A stretch of 64,000 nucleotides of DNA, from the NCBI GenBank assembly GCA_947041945.1, contig CAMREV010000004.1:1-64000 (forward strand). Direction: 5' to 3'. The stretch is from an uncultured Mycoplasmataceae bacterium (GTDB taxonomy: Bacteria; Bacillota_I; Bacilli_A; Mycoplasmatales; Mycoplasmoidaceae). Made by a program: the position numbers and the translations under genes. Under the pieces are notes generated by a model, which saw nothing but the letters and a program-made list of their open reading frames with translations, did no database searches and had not been told where the DNA came from. This document shows, piece after piece, positions 53,710 to 63,795 of this stretch; position 1 is the first letter of the stretch; every line of letters starts with the position of its first letter.

Positions 53710-54876
53710 TTATACCAATTCAGTCATTTCCTTATAAACATCAATTCACTTTTTTTCAAAGGTTTCATATAATAAATTTTCAATAGCAAATTTATAGCAA
53801 TTTTCAGACATCTCTTTTAAAGTTTCTATTGACAATTCATTCATTTCATCAAATACTCTTCTATATTCTTTAAGATTAAATTTATTATCTAAAAGTATTC
53901 CATTTTTATTTTCATTTGTTAAGAAAACAGCAGACAAATGAGAGTTCCTTACTAGTATAGGAGTCATTGAACAAATAGATTCTACCATTGAAGTTGAAAA
54001 GCCTTCATAATCGCTTCATAATGAGCTTATCTTTGAATGCATTAAAGTATTAATTACTTTACTATGTTCTAATGTTCCATGATATCTTACATTATGAGAT
54101 TTTTTAAAACATTTAGTATATGTACCAAATCCTCAAACATCTAGCTTATTTTTTGTTTTCTTTAAAACACGTTTAACATCATTCATTCTTTTTTGTTCTA
54201 CTGTTATTCTTCCAACATATATGACATTATATGAGAATTTATTTTCTTTATAAATTTGATCTTTAATAATTTTATTCTCTTCAATTGTTTTTCTGTCAAT
54301 ACATGAGTTCATAATTGTAAAATATTTCTTGCCTTCATTATTTTTAAAGTGTCTTTGGAAATATTCTTTATTTGGTTCATCAAAAAAAACAATATTTCTA
54401 GCTTCCTTAAAATTATTTTTGAATCCAGTAATTTTAAGAATAAAAAGAGCAAGCAGTCTAAAAAAACCATATCTTCTCATTTCAAAAAAATCAGCATTTT
54501 GATGCTGAATATATAGATACTTTTCACTATTCATTACTTTTTTTGATCTGACTAACATTAATGTAGAATCAATAACTAAGTCATAATTATCGATTAAATT
54601 ATTTAATTGTTTTCTCGATCTATAAACGACATTGTATATGTTTTTTATTCATCATTTAATTTTTATTTTATTATAAAAATTTTTAGATTTATTTGGAGAT
54701 ATTATTTTAATATCAGATTTTTTTTCAAAATCTTCTTTTTGCATATTAATTTCAAAGCTATATTCATCTATATGACAATTTTGTTTTTTTAGAATAGAAA
54801 TTAATCTTTTACTGTACATATCTACACCAGAAGTACACATATGATTATTTCCACTAATTATAAGTACTTTTTTCAT
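53710..54876 (-). CDS. GT4-family glycosyltransferase
   Basis: The 388-residue protein has the two-domain GT-B outline: an N-terminal Rossmann start (KKVLIISGNNHMCTSGVDMYSKRL) and a C-terminal donor-binding half with YVGRITVEQKRMND, SLWSDYEGFSTSMVESICSM (Glu-x7-Glu type) and TPILVRN. Several Trp codons are TGA. It may glycosylate lipids or surface polymers. It is a single gene, divergent from nothing; 435 bp upstream are non-coding. Confidence 0.85.
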
Positions 54877-55312
54877 AGAAAAAAACCATCCTATTATTTA
54901 ACTAATTTAATATTACAATATATTAAGTATTTTTTAATAAAATGATTAATATTCTATTGAAAAATTGATAATAGCTATTATTTTTTACTATATTGTTGTC
55001 TTTATTATTCTTATAATTATTTCAATATTTTTTCTTATTTATGCTACACGAAATTATCTTTTATTTTATTCAAATTTATTTTTTTAAATAAAAATTAATA
55101 TTTTATAATTCTATATTTTGAATAAAAAAATTATATAGGCCTATTCAAAAAAGTTTGCTTTCTATGTGAAGATATTTATAGTATATTTTTTGATTAATAT
55201 TGTTAGTTATTAATGACTTTTTCCAAAATATTGTGAATCAACTATTTTTGCTAATCTGAACATTTAGTATTTTTAAAATAACAACATTAATATTTATTAT
55301 CTGAAAATATAG
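54877..55312. other. non-coding AT-rich gap
   Basis: I see no gene, repeat or RNA structure here. Short TATAAT-like stretches are frequent but uninformative at this base composition. The 54877-54960 part should hold the glycosyltransferase promoter. Confidence 0.6.
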
Positions 55313-57103
55313 TTAAATTTCTTTCATAAAATCATATTCAAAAAGACAATCGCATATAATTTTAGTTCTATTTTTTACATTTTTTTCAGTTCAATTATCT
55401 TGATTTAAAAAACTTTCTTCCTTGAAAAATTCTTCTTCTATAATTTTATGATAAATATTATTTGTTTTTTTACCCTTAATAATTGAATTTGATTTTCCAT
55501 CATAATTGAAAACTTCCAAAATCATTTCTTTCTTTTTGGAGAATTTTTCATTTGAAATAGCTGTATTTAATTTGCTCTCTAATATAGTTGCATTACCAAT
55601 TTTATAAATCATATTTTTAAAATTATCTTCAGAACAATCTTTTTCTCATTTTTTTGAAATAATTGGGCAAATGTGCTCCAAGGTTGATGTTTTTCAATTA
55701 ATTTTTTTTTCATTTTTCAATGAAGTTTTGGAAAAGAAAAATTTTATATAATCTGTTTTTTTAAAATTAATATCTATAAGTCTATCAATAAAAACTTTTC
55801 TTTCATAATCCCCTAATGCATTTGCTATATATCCATTTATTTTTTGTTTAACTTTACTTATTTCTTTTGCTTCTTTTGTTTCTTTAGAAAGATCTACCAT
55901 TATAGATTCAAAAAAATTAGCTTGTTCATTATTTATTACCACTATAGAAATAAGCAATTCATGAATTTTTTGAATTATCAAATGCGGATTATCATTTCTA
56001 AAATTCTCATAGATATTTATGGCAATTGGTATATGTTGATAAAATCTTAATAGTTTTATTTCAGAGCTTAATATATCATGATTTTTAAATAGATCCAAAA
56101 AAGAATTCATATATTTTGTCATATCTTTGACTATTTCAATACTATCTTTTTTATTTTTCATTCATTCATTTTTACTGTCTTTTAATTCTGTTTTTTTAGT
56201 ATGCTTGTATCTAGAAAATAAGAAATGTTGTAAAAATTTGTCATAATCATTTTTATAAATTGAACCTTCACAATTCAAAACAGACAAGAAAATTTGTCAT
56301 TCATCATCAAATTCTCTCTCTTTTTTATTTTCCTTTGCTAATGAAAATATTTCGCTTTTTAGCAAATCTAAAATTGTTAAATTTTGACCTGTGGAATTTA
56401 TTGTAGAGAAAGTTGTAATAGCTTCATCAATATTGTCTAAGCAAAAAAGACCTATATTTATATATTTATCAAGAATGGCAAGAATGTCAATAATTTTTTG
56501 CTTAACTTCACTTATTTCTTTCGTCTCTTCCTTATTAACCAGTCATTGATGTATAAAACCATAATTTTTTAGAAAAATATTTTGATTTTTTAAAATATTT
56601 TTAGCATTGCATTCTTTTTCGGAATATTCAACCATTTCAGTAAATGAACGTCTCTCTCGTTTATTAGAATGATAAATTCTGAATTTATCATTTCCAGTGA
56701 ACAACATATAATTTATTTCCTTATTTATTTTTTCAAACTTATCATCTTCAATATTTCAATTATTAGACTTAATAATATTTCTCATTGCGAATAGCAATAT
56801 ATGAATTGTTGTTATTCTTTGTTGGCCATCCACGATGTCTATTGTCTTAGAATTTTTACTATCAAAGTAATAAAAAATATTTCCAAAATATATTGCTTTT
56901 GAACTGAATTTTGAATCAAGAATTTTATCAAACATTTCTAAAAAGTTGCTAATAGATTCTGAATTTCAAGAGTAGTCTCTTTGATACAAAGGAATATTTA
57001 TTGTAGAGTATGAATCAGTTTGAGGATTTTGTTTTAGTGTTTCTTTTTTTAAAAAATGCCCCATTGTTTCTAGTTGACTATTATCTTTTGTTATATTTAT
57101 CAA
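55313..57103 (-). CDS. DUF262-DUF1524 protein, GmrSD-like
   Basis: The 596-residue protein starts at TTG 57103, chosen because AAAAAGGAG lies 7 bp upstream and it gives the N-terminal residues before the first ATG (57064). It has the DUF262 motifs YQRDYSW (40-46) and DIVDGQQRITT (DGQQR 92-96), the ParB-like nucleotide-hydrolysing half, and a C-terminal DUF1524 HNH-type region with LEHICP (His477) and IGNATILESKLN (about 502). This fused form is known from GmrSD type IV restriction enzymes against glucosyl-HMC phages, and from other defence nucleases. The target here is unknown. Many Trp codons are TGA. Confidence 0.85.
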
Positions 57104-57399
57104 AATATCTCCTTTTTTACATTTTTATTAAACCATAATATTATTATATATATAACAATAATCCTAAAATAACTTTTTTAACTAAATGGAAATAGCCTAA
57201 GCAATTAGAAAATACAGGAATCAATCAAATTAGATACTATAATGTAAATGTTTAAGATAAAAAAGAAATATCATTTAATTAATAATTTTGAAATCAAATT
57301 ACTATTCATTATAGAAAAAGCAAAAATACTTTAACTTTATTATTTTTTTCAATTATAATATTTTTCTAAATATTATATTAACTAAAAAATGAGAAACAA

Positions 57400-58065
57400 A
57401 TGCTGAAAAATGAATTTCAAAAAATAAAAATATCCAACAGTTATGCTGTTGGTGGAATGATAGGAGCTGGAAAGTCAACTCTTACTAGAGCTTTAGCTAA
57501 AGCAATTAATGCAGACATTGTTTTTGAATTAAATGAAAAAGATGAATTACAGAACATTCTACTTAAAAAACTATATGAAGGTGATAAGAATTCTGCAATT
57601 GCATTTCAAGTTTACTTCTTCTGTTCAAGATTTGAAAACTATAGAAATGGAATCAAAAATAATAACTTAACCATTTTTGATAGAACAATTTTTGAAGATA
57701 GATTATTTGCTCATCAAAACATGACTTCAGATCCAGTTATGTTTGGATTCTATGATAGTATGTGACATGATAAAGTAAAAGAATTAATATATTCAGTAGG
57801 TGTTCCTAAGCTTTATATCATTTTAGATATAAAATGAGATGAATTCAAAAAAAGAATCTTTGAAAGAGGAAGAAAATCTGAAGTAGATAACTTTGCTAAG
57901 AATGAAGCATATTTCAAATCTATTTGAAATGTATATTTAAATTACTTAGTAGATGTTTGTCAAGTTTATGGAATTAACTATATGGTTATAGATGCATCAA
58001 TAGATGTAGAAGATAAAGTTGAATTAATTAAAGCTAGAATTGAAAAAGATGGTTTAGAAAAATAA
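57400..58065 (+). CDS. deoxynucleoside kinase (dGK/dAK family)
   Basis: The 221-residue kinase makes dNMPs from deoxynucleosides. It has the P-loop GGMIGAGKST (18-27), VFELNEKDELQN near residue 40, FDRTIFEDRLFAHQN (the DRS-like motif) and a LID-like KRIFERGRKSEVDNF. This matches mycoplasma deoxyadenosine/deoxyguanosine kinase. It goes with the salvage operon at 19-23 kb. It ends in a terminator at 58171. Confidence 0.9.
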
Positions 58066-58080
58066 ATTATATTCATTTAT

Positions 58081-58130
58081 AAAAAAAGCATATAATCTAA
58101 TTGTATCAATTGAGATACAAGATTACATAT
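58081..58130 (-). terminator. terminator of the restriction-modification operon
   Basis: On the minus strand a stem (TTGTATC, 6-nt loop, GATACAA, extended by a bulged TAATC/GATTA) is followed by GC and seven T. It is 100 bp after the DUF4357-like fragment and would end the leftward operon. Confidence 0.6.
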
Positions 58131-58170
58131 AAATGATACTGTGTCAAGACAAGACTTTATGTCGCATTCG

Positions 58171-58197
58171 CCTTAATCCACGTGATTAAGGTTTTTA
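58171..58197 (+). terminator. terminator of the deoxynucleoside kinase gene
   Basis: CCTTAATC and GATTAAGG form an 8-bp stem with loop CACGT, followed by TTTTTA. It is 106 bp after the kinase stop, beyond the opposing terminator. Confidence 0.75.
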
Positions 58198-58231
58198 TAT
58201 GCCTACAAAACAAATATGGTTATTTTTAGAT

Positions 58232-58378
58232 TTATTTATTTTTTCCATAAACTTGGTCTAATGTCTCGCCCTTTTTATTTTTAAATATATCTCATCCATT
58301 TTCAGCATTCGTTCCCTTTGCAATTTTTCCAGCCATACTAGGAGAATTAATTTTAATATCTCTAATTAATAAATACAT
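58232..58378 (-). pseudogene. DUF4357-like C-terminal fragment
   Basis: A 48-codon frame from ATG 58378 reads SPSMAGKIAKGTNAENGWDIF then KNKKGETLDQVYG. This resembles DUF4357 (S-P-S ... N-G-W ... G-x-T-L), a small C-terminal domain recalled from various nucleases. The frame is open upstream to about 58420, overlapping the end of the endonuclease gene in a different frame. A single-base shift at the AAAAA run near 58420 would join it to the endonuclease. It may be an independent small gene, a remnant, or a frameshifted tail. Confidence 0.5.
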
Positions 58379-58406
58379 TTCATCATCAAAAATTTCATTA
58401 TTCTTA

Positions 58407-60185
58407 TTATATAGTTTTTACTAATCTACTCGGCTCTATTTCATGTTTACGACAAAAATCATATATATTTTCATTTGATTTTAACATTTCAATAAGAGAA
58501 TCACAATCGAAAATTATAATTTTCATTTTGGATTCAAATTGCTTATTTATACCCTCAAATGCAAAAACTAATCTGTCTTCTATTTTTGGAGCCACAATAA
58601 TAGAAATCGCATTTTTAATTTTATTATTTAATTTACTTTCAACCAAAAGATCATTAATTAGATGTTGTAAAGATGAATCAAATTCCATTTTAACTTGATT
58701 TTTTATTTGAGTTGTTGGTTCTATATTTATGAAATTAACTTGATTCTTTATCATGATATCTGCTTTTCCTCCGGGGGCAAATCTTACAGGGCAAAGATTC
58801 GAGTCCAGTTTTGTTCTGAAAGATTTTTTTATAATATCTTTCTCTTCTTTATCAATTTTAATAATTTCAATATTTTTTTTAGTTAAAAAAATCATTCCAA
58901 CTAAAAATTCAAAAAAAGTAGGATAATCCACCTTCCCTTTCATATGTGGATGATTTTTTATTATTTTATAAATTTTACTTTGATCAGGAAAAATTTTATT
59001 CTTTTCATAAGATTCTTTTATTTCTTCAAGTAATTTTATCAGTTGTTTTTTCTCATAATAGTTATCAAAAATATTTTTCTCTATATCACTTATTTTTTGA
59101 GGCAAAAAAACCAAGGAATCTATACCAAGAATTGATGATAATTCATTAACATCATAAAATTTTTCAGTTTCAAAATTTAATTTTCCTTGACTACCATTTA
59201 TTAAAATATTTTCTATAAAATCTTTATAAAAGGGATTTATAGAAAATTTCTCTGTTTTGTCTTCTTCTAAAACTTCATAAATAAAAATTTTGTCTAATGC
59301 TATAAGATGTGACTTTATTAAATGTTTATAAGAATCCCAAGATCCCTTGATTATTCTATCGAATACTCTTTTTTCAAAATCTACATACCCTTCATTTATT
59401 TTTTCAGTAACTCAATTTTCAAATTTTTTTTCTCTTATAAGTTTTTCCATTTTTGCATAAGAAAATGTTTCATTAAAAATTAGTGAATCAATTCCAACCG
59501 AAACCTTACCGTTTTTTTCATATATATTGATGATTAATGATATTATTTCTTCAATATTATTCTTTTCTTCCATTTTTCCTTCAACAAACAGATTGACCAA
59601 ATTATCATTCATTTTTTTTATTTCTGGATTTTTTGACCCGCTTTTTGGTACTAAAATATTTTTGATTGAAATTATATCTTTATTTTTTATACAGTTTCTT
59701 ATTCTTTCTTTATTTTCAATTGTTAATAGAATATCTCCGGTAATTTTTTCTTTATTATTTAAAAAATTAACTATATGATGAAAACAATTTTCTACTTTAT
59801 TTCCATTATTAAATTTTTGTTTTAATAATAATTGAAAAAATGAATAATCAATAGAAGTTAATCCCCAAAATTTATTTTCATATTCATCATTTTCTCAATT
59901 TTCTGAAACTTGATTTTTTTCTATTAAATATTTTTCTAATTCCCTATAGTATGTTGTTTTACCAATCCCTAAGTTATTAATTAAACTCATTTCACGTTTA
60001 ACATTTTCTTCAATTTTAAAACCAGTAAAAAATCTTGCTTCTTTTAAAAATTGAAAAATTTCGCTTTCACTTAATTTTTTCCCATTATTCTTAATAACAA
60101 AATCAACTAAAATAGTATAACTTTGTTTAATATTTGTTCTCTTGGTTTCTGATACACCAAATTTCACTAAATCATATTTAATCAT
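58407..60185 (-). CDS. AlwI-like type II restriction endonuclease
   Basis: The 592-residue protein is a single frame through several TGA codons. Near the C-terminus it has FAPGGKADIMI and FINIEPTTQ, with Asp476 and Glu489 placed like a PD-(D/E)x(K/T) nuclease core. The layout (long helical N-terminal part, then catalytic domain with GG-x-x-D-I) resembles the AlwI/MlyI/PleI family as I remember it, which cut beside asymmetric sites such as GGATC. The methyltransferase end overlaps its ATG by 8 bp, so they form one operon. Cleavage specificity cannot be read from sequence. Confidence 0.75.
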
Positions 60186-61749
60186 AAAAAAAGTTACTAA
60201 CTAATATTTCCTTATCTTTTTTATTTTTATCATTTTTTCTTTGATAATTTGAATTTTTATAATCAACACTATCAATGCTGATTATTTTTATTTTACCTTT
60301 ATTTTTTTTAATAAACTTATCTAAATAAATATTTATTTTATCTTTAGATTCGATAACATTCGAAAGAAATCAATAATAACCTTGATTTGTTAAGTCTTCT
60401 AAACAAGATATCAATTCTTTTTCTTTTTCTTCATTTCAAACATTGTTATAAGTGGCATTAGAAAGCAAATAAGGAGGATCAAAATAAAAAATAGTTTTTT
60501 CTTTTTCTAAAAGAGGAAGCGTTTCATCAATGAAAATTTTAAAATCTTGTGATTTAATTGTTATTTTTTTATCTTTAGTGTTATTAATAAAATTGATAAT
60601 TTTTGATTTATGATATTCATTTCATCAAAATTTTCCAACAGGTATGTTAAATTCTTCTTTATTATTGAATCTAATTTGTTGATTAAAACCAAAAAGTATC
60701 AAAACTAATAATTTTGGTATCTCTTTTGTTCTATTAAAATCATCACGCAATTTATTATATTGGACATCATATTTCTTTTTCTCTTTAGGCAAATTAAATT
60801 TTTTTATAATTTCTTCAATACTATTCAGTAAAATTTTCTTTTCTGTGTTGAATAGATGTTCCAAAATTCTAGATAATCAAATGTCATTGTCATTAAGATA
60901 TATTTTTTTTGGAGTTTTGTAATTTAATCCAACCAATCCTGTACCTGCAAAAGCATCAACAAAACAATCTATATTTTTTTTAGGAAATTCACGCATTAAT
61001 TCTTCAATCATTCTGTATTTATTACCCAAATGATTAAATGGTGCTCTGAAGTACATTGATTTTATTCTCTTTATTGATTGTTCATAATATTTTTTATCTA
61101 TTTCGCTACCAATATAAAATCTATTTAAAAGATTTGCAGAATAACTTATTTGACCAGAACCAGAAAAGGGATCAAAAACAACATCGCCTTCATTTGTGTG
61201 TGTCTTTATAATTTCTTCTATTAAATTTTCAGCTTTTTGTGTAGGATGTATTCTATTTTTTCCATTTGTTGGGCTAGCCTTATATTCTGGTCTTAAATAA
61301 GGTTTGTCTTCTGGCTTGTTAAAAGTTCATTTTTCTCCTGGTTTAGTTGCTCAAATTGCAAATTCAAAATCAGTTACATATCTTCTTTTTGTATTTCTTG
61401 GCATTGGTGCCGGTTTAATCCAACGAATTAAATCCTTAATTTCCAAACCTTGTTTTTCCAATTCTTTAGAAATATCACCCATATTTTTTCAATCATTAAA
61501 AATAATAATAGAACCACCAGGTTCCATTATATCAGTTATATTTTTTAATCATTTTAATTGATCAAAATTTTTATCTCAATCACCAAAATCTATACCCGCT
61601 CTGCCAATTGTTTTAAAATTATTTTTTCTAGAAATATTATAGGGAGGATCAGTCAAAATAAGATTTACTTTAAAATTATTCTTTTTAAGTTTTTTTATTA
61701 ATTTTAAACAATCCATATTATAAATGTTATTTAATAAAATTTTTTCCAT
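60178..61749 (-). CDS. fused DNA adenine methyltransferase, beta-class plus D12 (Dam-like) domains
   Basis: One 523-residue frame holds two full N6-adenine methyltransferases. Residues 1 to about 232 are beta-class (D21/DpnA-like): DPPYNI (34-39) comes first and the SAM motif DPFSGSGQ (FSGSG 195-199) last. Residues about 235-523 are alpha-class D12 (Dam/DpnM-like): FNHLGNKYRMI, SAM motif FVDAFAGTG (267-271), the DNA-contact stretch FNQQIRFNNKEEFNIPVGK (355-373) and DPPY (424-427). I found no TAA/TAG; Trp codons include TGA. It precedes the endonuclease and probably protects both strands of an asymmetric site, one domain for each. Confidence 0.9.
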
Positions 61750-61983
61750 ATTTTTTTAAACCTTTGACATACTTTAATAATTATAATTAAAGAAACATAA
61801 AATTTTATATTTCTTTATACAAACTTTATTTAATATTCTATGATTTAATTCTAAGTTCTTATTTTTTTAATCAAAAAAAGTTCAATCATCTTCCAATAAA
61901 GGTTAATGACTAAACTTTGTAAAAATAATTCCGTTAAAATTTACATATTAATTATAACTATTTAAATAGTTTAAAAACATTTT

Positions 61984-62382
61984 TTATAATATTATTCTAT
62001 TCTTACAAAAAACACAACTCTTCTTCTTTGCAAAAATTCAATATATTAAACCAATAGGTGTGGCCCCTAAAACTAAAAAAATTATTAATGCTATTTGACC
62101 TGAACTATATACTAATTTAGTTTCTGTTTTGCAATATGGACATATATTTCCATAACCATAGTTAAAATTATTATGATCCTTAGATTTGTCATCATATTCT
62201 TTTCTTTTTTCATCATTCGAAAGAACTTCATATGCTTTATTTACTTCTTTGAATTTTTCTTCAGCATCAGGTGATTTATTAACATCTGGATGAAATTCTT
62301 TTGCCTTCTTTTTGAATGCTTTTTTTATTTATTCATCAGTAGATTCTTTTGAAACGCCAAATACATCATAATATTTATCCAT
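61984..62382 (-). pseudogene. J-domain protein with Zn/TM tail, broken by one nonsense codon
   Basis: From ATG 62382 the frame reads a DnaJ domain: KYYDVFGVSKESTDE, a TAA at 62329-62331, then [18 protein letters not shown] with the HPD motif, [22 protein letters not shown]. The family usually has Glu before IKKAF, so one G-to-T change (GAA to TAA) explains the stop. Everything else is intact: a CPYCK pair, one membrane segment ([23 protein letters not shown]) and a final CVFCKN. No alternative start lies near. It is a fresh pseudogene, or a sequencing or clonal variant. Bases 61750-61983 hold no gene. Confidence 0.85.
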
Positions 62383-62526
62383 CTTAATTACCTTTATAAA
62401 TTTAATCTAATGTTTTATTGTTATTATCTTTGAATGATGTTTTGATCATTTCTATTATATATGAAGCGGAAGCTGAATATACAATAAAAATGAGAGATAA
62501 TGTTGAAAAACCAATTTAAAAAAAAT

Positions 62527-62560
62527 AAAAAAGATGGTCTATAAAATAACCATCTTTTTT
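62527..62560. terminator. terminator after P35-like lipoprotein gene
   Basis: AAAAAAGATGGT pairs with ACCATCTTTTTT (12 bp) across a 10-nt loop; A- and T-runs flank it, so it can act in both directions. A close copy lies at 63681-63715. Confidence 0.85.
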
Positions 62561-62627
62561 AAAATAAACAAATCTATTTACTATTAATACAAATTACTAA
62601 TTTCAATAAAAGGAGCACCCTTTATAT

Positions 62628-63509
62628 TTATTTTGATGTTTTTCCTTGTATAGTAAATCATTCAGATAATAAAGTATTAGTACCATTTTTAAAAATGAAA
62701 CCCTTTTTTGCAGTTAGAACTATTTGATTACCCATACCAGGTACAATTTCTTCTGTTAAAGATACAGTTACATTTTCAAAATCACTTTGAGTAATATTAA
62801 ATAGTTTTTGAATAGTTGATAATGCAATTGGACTAGCACTAATTTCTACATATGGAATAAAAGAAGCTGCTTCTTCAAGAGTTTTTGCAGTTATTTCTAA
62901 TTGTTTAGATAAATTAAATATAGCAGAATCTAAAGTACCAGCACCACCCTCAAAAACAAAACCTTCATTTGCAGTTAGAACTATTTGATTAGTCGAACTA
63001 GCAGCTGCATTTTTGTAAGTAGCAGTTACATTTACAAAATCACTTTCAGCAATATCAAATACTTTTTGAACAGTTGTGAATGTAATTGGACTAACTAAAA
63101 CTTCTTCAGCAGAAATACCATCAGGAATAGCCTTTAGAGTTATTGGTAGTGTTGCATTAGATAAAGTAAATTCAACAGAATCTAAAGTATTAGTACCATC
63201 TTCAAAAACAAAACCTTCATTTGCAGTTAGAACTACTTGATTAGTTTGGTTAACCCCAACATTAGTATTTTTTAAAGTAGCCTTTACATTTACAAAATCA
63301 CTTTCAGCAATATCAAATAGTTTTTGAACAGTTGTGAATGTAATTGATTCAGCTTTAACTTCATGAACTGTAATAATACCAGGTGTAGCCTTTGCAGTTA
63401 TTTGTAATTTCACATCAGATGCTTGTGCACTACATGATGCTAAAAGAAATGCAGGTGTAGCTATCAAAGATATACCAATCACTAAATTTAAGAATATCCT
63501 CTTTTTCAT
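62628..63509 (-). CDS. P35-like surface lipoprotein with three internal repeats
   Basis: The 293-residue protein has a basic N-terminus, a hydrophobic signal and a lipobox ending Ala-Ser-Cys26, so it should be a membrane lipoprotein. The body has three repeats of about 80 residues, each with a TTVQKLFDIAESDFVNV-type helix and NQIVLTANEGFVFEDGTNTL-type strand pair (third copy TIQKLFNITQSDFENV, NQIVLTAKKGFIFKNG). This layout recalls the M. penetrans P35 family. It ends past a TGA-coded Trp. An extended -10 and GAGG ribosome-binding site are upstream; a near-copy gene lies beyond. Confidence 0.85.
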
Positions 63510-63540
63510 TTTTCCTCTTTTATGTTTTTTTAACTATTTA

Positions 63541-63549
63541 ATTATAGCA
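63541..63549 (-). promoter_or_regulatory. extended -10 promoter of the lipoprotein gene
   Basis: On the minus strand TGCTATAAT (TGn extended -10) lies 31 bp before the start codon; no good -35 is visible. AGAGGAAAA precedes ATG. In M. penetrans P35 genes, promoters of this kind are reported to invert; I could not find clear flanking inverted repeats here. Confidence 0.6.
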
Positions 63550-63680
63550 CATTTTAAATTTAAAAAAAATGAGCACCATAATAGTTCTGAATAGAAAATT
63601 ATTTCAATATTTTAAGAAACATATTTTTTATTATATTAAATATAATCCATTCCCATTTAAACAAAAAATATACTAAAAAT

Positions 63681-63715
63681 AAAAAAGATGGTCTATAAAA
63701 ATAGCCATCTTTTTT
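63681..63715. terminator. terminator after second lipoprotein gene
   Basis: AAAAAAGATGG pairs with CCATCTTTTTT; the loop and flanks are nearly the same as at 62527-62560. It lies 80 bp after the partial lipoprotein gene and 132 bp before the next lipoprotein promoter. Confidence 0.85.
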
Positions 63716-63795
63716 AAATTAAATAAATTTAGTTACTATGAATGCAAATTAACTAATTTCAAAAAGTAGTACACTTAATAGTTATTTTGTATTAT

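Noticed and set aside
58085-58205. Possible structured small RNA between kinase and restriction genes
   Set aside because: The hairpins are better explained as two opposing intrinsic terminators, each with its own T-run; no clear promoter or known RNA family was seen.
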